Assembly: GCA_905250075.1 (NCBI GenBank)
Contig: CAJNOP010000117.1
Coordinates: 440,417 to 504,416 of the forward strand
DNA from: Rotaria sp. Silwood1
Lineage: Eukaryota > Rotifera > Eurotatoria > Philodinida > Philodinidae
DNA length: 64,000 bases
Reading direction: 5' to 3'
The stretch's first letter is position 1, and each line of letters starts with the position of its first letter. The translations under genes and the position numbers were made by a program. Below, one piece after another: positions 58,532-64,000 of this stretch. The notes beneath the pieces are model-generated. The model was not told where the DNA came from and searched no databases. It saw only the letters and a program-made list of their open reading frames with translations.

Positions 58532-60526
58532 ATGCTTACAGCAAACGGAATTTTTGCACGTTTTACTGTCATGTCGGCACATCTTTCTATACTTATTATG
58601 ATATTCATGAAACGAGTAAGTGTGTTTATTGTATCGTCATCGTTCAATCACGAAGATATTATTTTAATTTTTTCAGAGTACAGACTTTTGTGAGTACGAT
58701 TATTCGTAGAGAGTAGCAACCAATAGAAGAAACTACTGTTTTCTACTTTATCTCAAGAACAAATATAGTCCTGAACAAAAATCTTTCTAATTCTTTTCAG
58801 ATCTCAGCTAATATTATTGATAGAGGTCTACAAATTTAAATATCTATATTCCATCAAGCATATTGGTCAGTGGAAATCGAGATATGATGAATGGAAATCT
58901 AGTTTTGCTATGAACTCCATAATCTTAAACAATTATCTACTAAAATTTGTTTTGTTTCTATATTTCATATGAAACTTAAAGTCAATGTATAGGTTTTCGT
59001 CTTTATCTAAAAGAAAAGTTCATTGACTTGACTATTCTTCTTTGTCGATTCCCAATACTGACATAATAATCATGTCTATGTCATATTCCTTTCATATAAT
59101 AATTGATTCTGAAACTTGAAGAAAAAAAGATATGAAGAAAGTTTCTCTCAAAGTTGTAAATCAATTTCTTTATCTATCACTGAATTATGAGTTGTTGAAG
59201 GACAAAATAGATTACTTTTTTGCACATTGATGACGAAAGTAAAATGGCTACAGTTCTCAACGAGCTTAACAAACCTTTAGGAAATTTATATGACAAATAC
59301 ATGAAACATACAGCTACATGATGATAGGTCTATCAACTCACAGTGTCTTCCGTCCTCTAGACTTATGAAACTCAAAGTAACAATGGATACCATTCATCAG
59401 ATCTCAGCATCTACTCAAGCTAGCTAGATGCGGATAGTTCCGTTAACCTATATTCATAGTGAAGTATGCGTTTCGCAAATACTCAGACTTATATTTCGTC
59501 ATAGTGACAAAGTAATGCGGTTCACTATTTTTTTCAACTATTAAATTGAACCACAACTTTCTGAATTAGATTTTGATATGACAGTGTAAACAAAATTCAT
59601 ACGTACGCCTCACACCTACATCTTCTTAGAAAAGTAGAGATACAATTCATGCCTACAATACCTTTTTCTTAGACAGCATTTTAATACTACTAAAGTAGCA
59701 CATGAAAATTTTTTGTCGATGAAAAGGTCAGTGCACATGCTATTGACAGTGAAATTTTGCAAAATCACGAGACGTCCTCCAATTTCATGTGTTTTGAACT
59801 CATAGGAACTTGAACAACTGAAGTAGCCTTAACATCACACCTTTTCGAGAGTGCCGATATACTTTTGAGAGTTCTAAAGGCTTAGAACTCACGCAATCTA
59901 ACTACTGCTGAGATTGAAGATGGAGAACACACTTGTCCATGGTATAAATATGCCGGATTGTGATCGTTTTGTAAGATATTGTTTAGATTTGGAATTGTAT
60001 TTTTATGGTTTTTTTTGTCTAGAAAAAAAACTACACTTTGAATTTTGAAATACACGATCTACATTTTTAATAAATTGTCAATTTAAAATTTCTTTAGGGT
60101 GAATATGTTGATTCTTGTGGTATTCCCGAAAAAGGACAACACGATTTGACCGATACACGGTAAGATTTTAATTATAAATTTTCATTCTTACAAATATTCT
60201 ATTTATAAGATTTATCATTGCATTATCTTTTTCAATTATATTACTTATTATTGAACTAATTATATTTTTACTTGGGACAAGTTTACTTCGAAATAAGATT
60301 ACATTTGCTAGTATGTAATTCTATGACATAAATATCCGATTAATAATTGTTTTATTTTTTATCTTTGATAGCAACATTACTTCATTCAAGTGGTGCCATT
60401 TCACTTTCCTTTATGATTTTTACACGTTGGTGTAGTGTTTCATTTTGGCCTGTCTTTGCTATATGCAGTTTGATACCATTTTTTATTGAAATTATCAATG
60501 CACTTGGATATAATTTATCTAATTAA
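58532..60526 (+). CDS. TMEM107: TMEM107-like tetraspan protein, copy B
   Basis: Exons 58532-58615, 60098-60159, 60210-60310 and 60372-60526 give 133 residues. Four hydrophobic segments: MSAHLSILIMIFM, ALSFSIILLIIELIIFLLG, SSGAISLSFMIF and VFAICSLIPFFIEIINALG. Between the first two lies a polar loop with a single Cys (VDSCGIPEKGQHD). It shares ARF near the N-terminus, the IEL helix, the FWPVFAICS-IP-IE ending and all three intron phases with copy A 10 kb upstream; exon 3 is 101 bp in both. Sequence identity is low (roughly a quarter to a third by eye), so the duplication is old or divergence was fast. Intron 1 (1.48 kb) is gene-free. Role as for TMEM107: ciliary transition zone. Confidence 0.75.
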
Positions 60527-62224
60527 TACTAAAACTATTATGATATAATAGTGTGTGCTTTTGTGTGTGTGTGTGTGGTGTTTTGAAATGTAAATATAAA
60601 AAAAACACTAGGATCTTAATTTAATTTACTGAATAGAATGAAAATAATTTCAATCTAACATAAATAACTTTGATTCATATTCTGAATATTAATGATCGTA
60701 TTACTTGTGATTAGATTGTTCGATCTACTTTAAATATTTTTGATTTGAATAAAAATAAATTTCTTTTGTAAGAAATCTTTATTCTATTATTGGGTCAGAT
60801 TGTTATTTTTTTTGACAATTCAATTATTTTATTGATTTCATCAAGAATATCTGATAAATAAAAACATTAGAACAATATGACCTTTTCCATAGATGCGAAA
60901 AAAAAAAACATTCAATTGATTTTATTATTCAATCATTACAATAATATTTTGTCATAATCATATATTGATTACAAGTTCTTTCTTTCTTTTTTTTTTTATT
61001 GCAATGAACGTCAATTATTGATATTATGTAACTGAATTATTATTCTATGTTGAATGAATTAAGAATATATATTTTAATATCGATTTATATCGTTGTTCTT
61101 ATTCTCGATTTTTTATGTTCGAATATTTCGTGTACACAATATAACAATAATTCTTCTATTAGACATCCTAACATACAAGATAATTATATTTTTACATTTC
61201 TTTATCGATTAATACATCTATCTGTTGTGATAAAGAAACAGAATACGAATAAGTATCAATGATATGATAGTATATTTCGAAAGACAATAAAGAGAAAAGA
61301 AATACTAGATGTAGATTATTAGAGCACATCAAAAAAAAAGAAAAGAAGAAAGGGCAAAAGAAAAAAGAACAGAAGCCTAAAGAAAGTACATCTCACATAT
61401 AGTACAATGACGATGACGATGAAGAAGAAGAAGAATAAAAAGAAAAATGGTTCTCCTTACTTTTCTATCCCTTTCGTCTTTTTTTTTTTTTCGTTGTGTG
61501 AGTGAGCGTCTGTGTGTGTAGAGCGTCAACATCAACAAAGGTTTTCACCTTGAACATACATCCATTGTCATCATTTGCATACATTGAGGTAAGTACAACA
61601 AATGTTCATAGATCTTTCATGTCTGTACAATCGTTCAATCAATCTTAAATGAAATTGTTATAATAAACATTTCAAGAATCATTGTCCTGAAAAGTAAATT
61701 TTTTAATTCACAGATTATCTTTCTCTCGAAAAAGGTCAATATCAAAACCGACGACCTCTATTAATTTTTCATTCCGATTCGCTGACTGACCATATATATA
61801 TATATATATATATACAAAAATAAAAAGCGATCGCATTTATTTAAATGAATCGTTTTATATTCATTCATCTTGTCTCCTCCTCCTCAGGTCATCAGTAAAG
61901 TAATAAGAAAGAAAAAAAAAGTGTTCACATTTTCTTTCGTTAGTTTTGTGTTTTTGGTTATACTTTCTCATATTTATTTGAATATATCACAAAACGGCAA
62001 TCAAACTTTTTTTTTCAATGTTTATTAACAGTAAATTTACAGGTAAGCATACTTAAAAGAAAAAAGAAGAATTATTATCAAATATTGAATGACCATACAA
62101 ATTTCTTTTTTTTGCTTTATTATATGAATGATCGATTAGTTTGTTCTGTAGTACAAAGAGTCATGAGAATATTGTCAGATGTATGAACGATTATTCATTT
62201 ATTCTATTTTTTTGCTTCTAGTAC
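60527..62224. other. Intergenic region with probable 5' leader exon of the Rho gene
   Basis: Contains (TG)n at 60560 and (TA)n tracts. A consensus donor GAGGTAAGT at 61588-61596 after G+C-richer sequence (about 61495-61589) looks like the end of a non-coding first exon, whose acceptor could be the TTCTAG at 62216-62221 just before the Rho start codon. A 71-codon open frame at 61047-61262 has no recognisable content. Confidence 0.4.
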
Positions 62225-63249
62225 ATGCCAAAATCAAACTCGAATAAGTATAGATCAGCGACAGCTGCATCGATGATCGAAGAAATAAAAGTTGTTGTTG
62301 TTGGTAAGTTATGCAAAAAAAGAAAAATATATAATTTGTTATAGAACTTAGATTATATTCTTATAGGTGATGGTTATACAGGCAAGGTGAAACAAGAAAT
62401 AAATCAATTAATATAAATCTAAAGAAAATTTCTTTTAGACAACATTATGTATTGTTTATAAAGATGGAGAATATCCACAAGATCCTTATGTACCAACTAT
62501 ATTTGAGAATTATGCAGGTTAATAAATAGGAAAGAAAATTTTTTTATCAATTTTTTTAATATTCTAGCGACAGTGACATTAAACAATCGTAAATATATTC
62601 TCAATCTATTTGACAGTGCTGGACAAGTAAACGACAACGAAAAGTTATCTCAATATTTTTTTTTTCCTAAAAATAAATTTTTAGGAAGAATATGATCAAC
62701 TTCGTATAATGGCCTATCCAAATACTGATGTTTTTATTCTTTGCTTTTCAATTGTGGATCCTGATAGTTATTCTAATATATTAAGTAAATGGATTCCTGA
62801 ACTTAATCGTAATTATTGATTGTTGATATTCTTTTTAAACTTTATTAATGAAATATTTTTTTAATGTAGGTTATGCATCTCGTGTACCAATTATCCTTGT
62901 TGGAACAAAACTTGATTTACGTAATGATCCATCAACAGTTGATCAATTAGCAGAAAAAAATCAACGACCCATAAGTCAATCTCAAGGAGAATATTTAGCA
63001 CATGTTTGTTCAGCTAAAGTTTATTTAGAATGTTCATCAATGCTTAATTTTAATGTAAGAAATGTATTTGAACAAGCAATAGAAATTCATAATTCTTATG
63101 AAGAACGATATCGTCATAGTTTAAGTAATGGACGACGTATTTTATCTGATAAACTTCATTCATGTTCATGGTTTAATACATTATTTTGTTGTACAACAGA
63201 TTCTAAAAAATCACATCGAAAAAATAATCATGATTGTTATACAGTGTAA
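62225..63249 (+). CDS. Rho-family small GTPase (Rac/Cdc42-like) with altered P-loop
   Basis: Exons 62225-62303, 62367-62386, 62439-62517, 62568-62626, 62685-62808 and 62870-63249 give 246 residues (Rac and Cdc42 about 191). Motifs in order: P-loop GDGYTGKTT, switch I with YVPTIFENY (effector Thr present), switch II DSAGQEEYDQLR (catalytic Gln present), GTKLDLR for guanine, a Rho-specific insert ([20 protein letters not shown]) and ECSSM. The C-terminus is long, with Cys pairs (LHSCSW, LFCC), basic KKSHRK and a final CYTV that fits a CAAX prenylation box. The P-loop has Tyr-Thr where Rac/Cdc42 have Ala-Val (positions 13-14). A 16-residue leader precedes the second in-frame Met; the first ATG lies four bases after an AG acceptor. 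Likely a membrane-anchored cytoskeletal switch. Confidence 0.85.
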
Positions 63250-64000
63250 ATTAAGATTTGTATTAATATGTGCAATCGAGCACAGTTTAACTGTGATGAT
63301 TAATTGTTTATATTGTTCCAGTTTTTGTTGTTTTCTTAGATCTATTTAAAGTGAAATGAATTGTACTTTTTCGTTTTGTTTTCGATATATATATATACAT
63401 AAGTGTTAAAAATTCATTCTTCAATAAAGAAAGTTTTTTATATAGATAAATAGTTTCAGAAATGATCTAACATGTTTGTTTAAAAATATTTTATTTTAAT
63501 TATAACATCATTATTAGGAATAAATTGAATGTTGAAGTTTCTATTTGCTTTCTTTTTTTCATTTTGTGACATTCGATGATTTATTTAACATACATTTTTA
63601 ATATGAATCAGCAACACTGATTAATAAATGATTAATTTTGTAGGAAAAATGATTTATGAACATTTAGATTAGTTGAAATTCATTTATCTTATTATTAAAA
63701 TGTTCAATTGATTTATTTCAAATTTTTAATTATTATTTACACGCAAAACTATCTGGAGAGGATTAGAAACATGTTTGAAAAATGTCATGGTAACCATTTA
63801 TTTGTGATGATTCGGTTTGAAAGAAAAAAAAGTCTTTTGATCATACAATATAAAGTTAATTTTACAGGTCAATGCAATCATCACAAAACATGTTTATATG
63901 AAATATTAGAAGAGAATTTACCAATCAATTATAAAATAATTATTTCTTATCTGACATTCGATATCATTTTAAAATAAAGTGATCTTCTTTTTATAATGTA
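63250..64000. other. Right-edge stretch without a gene
   Basis: Holds the 3' end region of the Rho gene (AATAAAGAAAG at 63423 may be its polyadenylation signal) and AT-rich sequence. A 89-codon open frame at 63708-63977 shows no family features. Confidence 0.4.

Noticed and set aside
61047..61262. 71-codon frame with a hydrophobic start
   Set aside because: Could be a small secreted protein, but there is no homology I recognise and it lies in the probable leader region of the Rho gene.
63708..63977. 89-codon frame at the right edge
   Set aside because: No motif and no splice or start context.
1..64000. CRISPR arrays, operons with ribosome-binding sites, bacterial promoters
   Set aside because: The window is eukaryotic; no spaced direct-repeat array was seen, and adjacent genes are intron-bearing.

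Overview
The window reads as nuclear DNA of a small-genome animal, most likely a bdelloid rotifer. It is very AT-rich. Genes are split by introns mostly of 45-70 bp (GTAAG...TTTTAG). The gene set is metazoan: FoxD, six-EF-hand calbindin, TMEM107, Rho GTPase, GDPGP1, SARNP, GRHPR. One intronless bacterial-looking gene sits among transposon relics. Degenerate TGTGGG repeats, the telomere unit I recall for bdelloids, are also present. The species is not identified. All exon models were built by eye from splice sites, reading-frame closure and remembered family motifs; no search was run.

Left part (1-10.6 kb): a GDP-D-glucose phosphorylase gene on the minus strand, with a 2.6 kb intron carrying nested foldback and hAT-like elements. 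It is divergent from a SARNP/THO1-like gene. A glyoxylate/hydroxypyruvate reductase follows SARNP in tandem only 137 bp downstream.

Middle (10.6-24.9 kb): a decayed, mobile-element-rich block. It holds a dead short-chain dehydrogenase, foldback repeats, a truncated mariner, a broken membrane-anchored gene start, an APH-family phosphotransferase with much higher G+C (probable horizontal transfer), hAT-like MITEs, and a Helitron Rep relic interrupted by an intact mariner with a TA duplication. It also holds a head-to-head TGTGGG/CCCACA array in the orientation of an end-to-end telomere junction. Two short sibling hairpins occur at 12.9 and 15.4 kb. Together this resembles published descriptions of bdelloid subtelomeric DNA.

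Right part (25-64 kb): gene core with few transposons. In order: a Thr-rich single-pass membrane protein (+), a calbindin-type EF-hand protein (+), FoxD (-) between gene-free stretches of 5.8 and 6.5 kb, a CS-domain protein (-), TMEM107 copy A (+), a long RING/coiled-coil/beta-propeller-like protein (+), TMEM107 copy B (+), and a Rho-family GTPase (+). Two diverged TMEM107 genes with conserved intron phases flank the RING gene. A 10-N gap at 27.6 kb lies between two identical 47-base sequences and is probably an assembly artefact.
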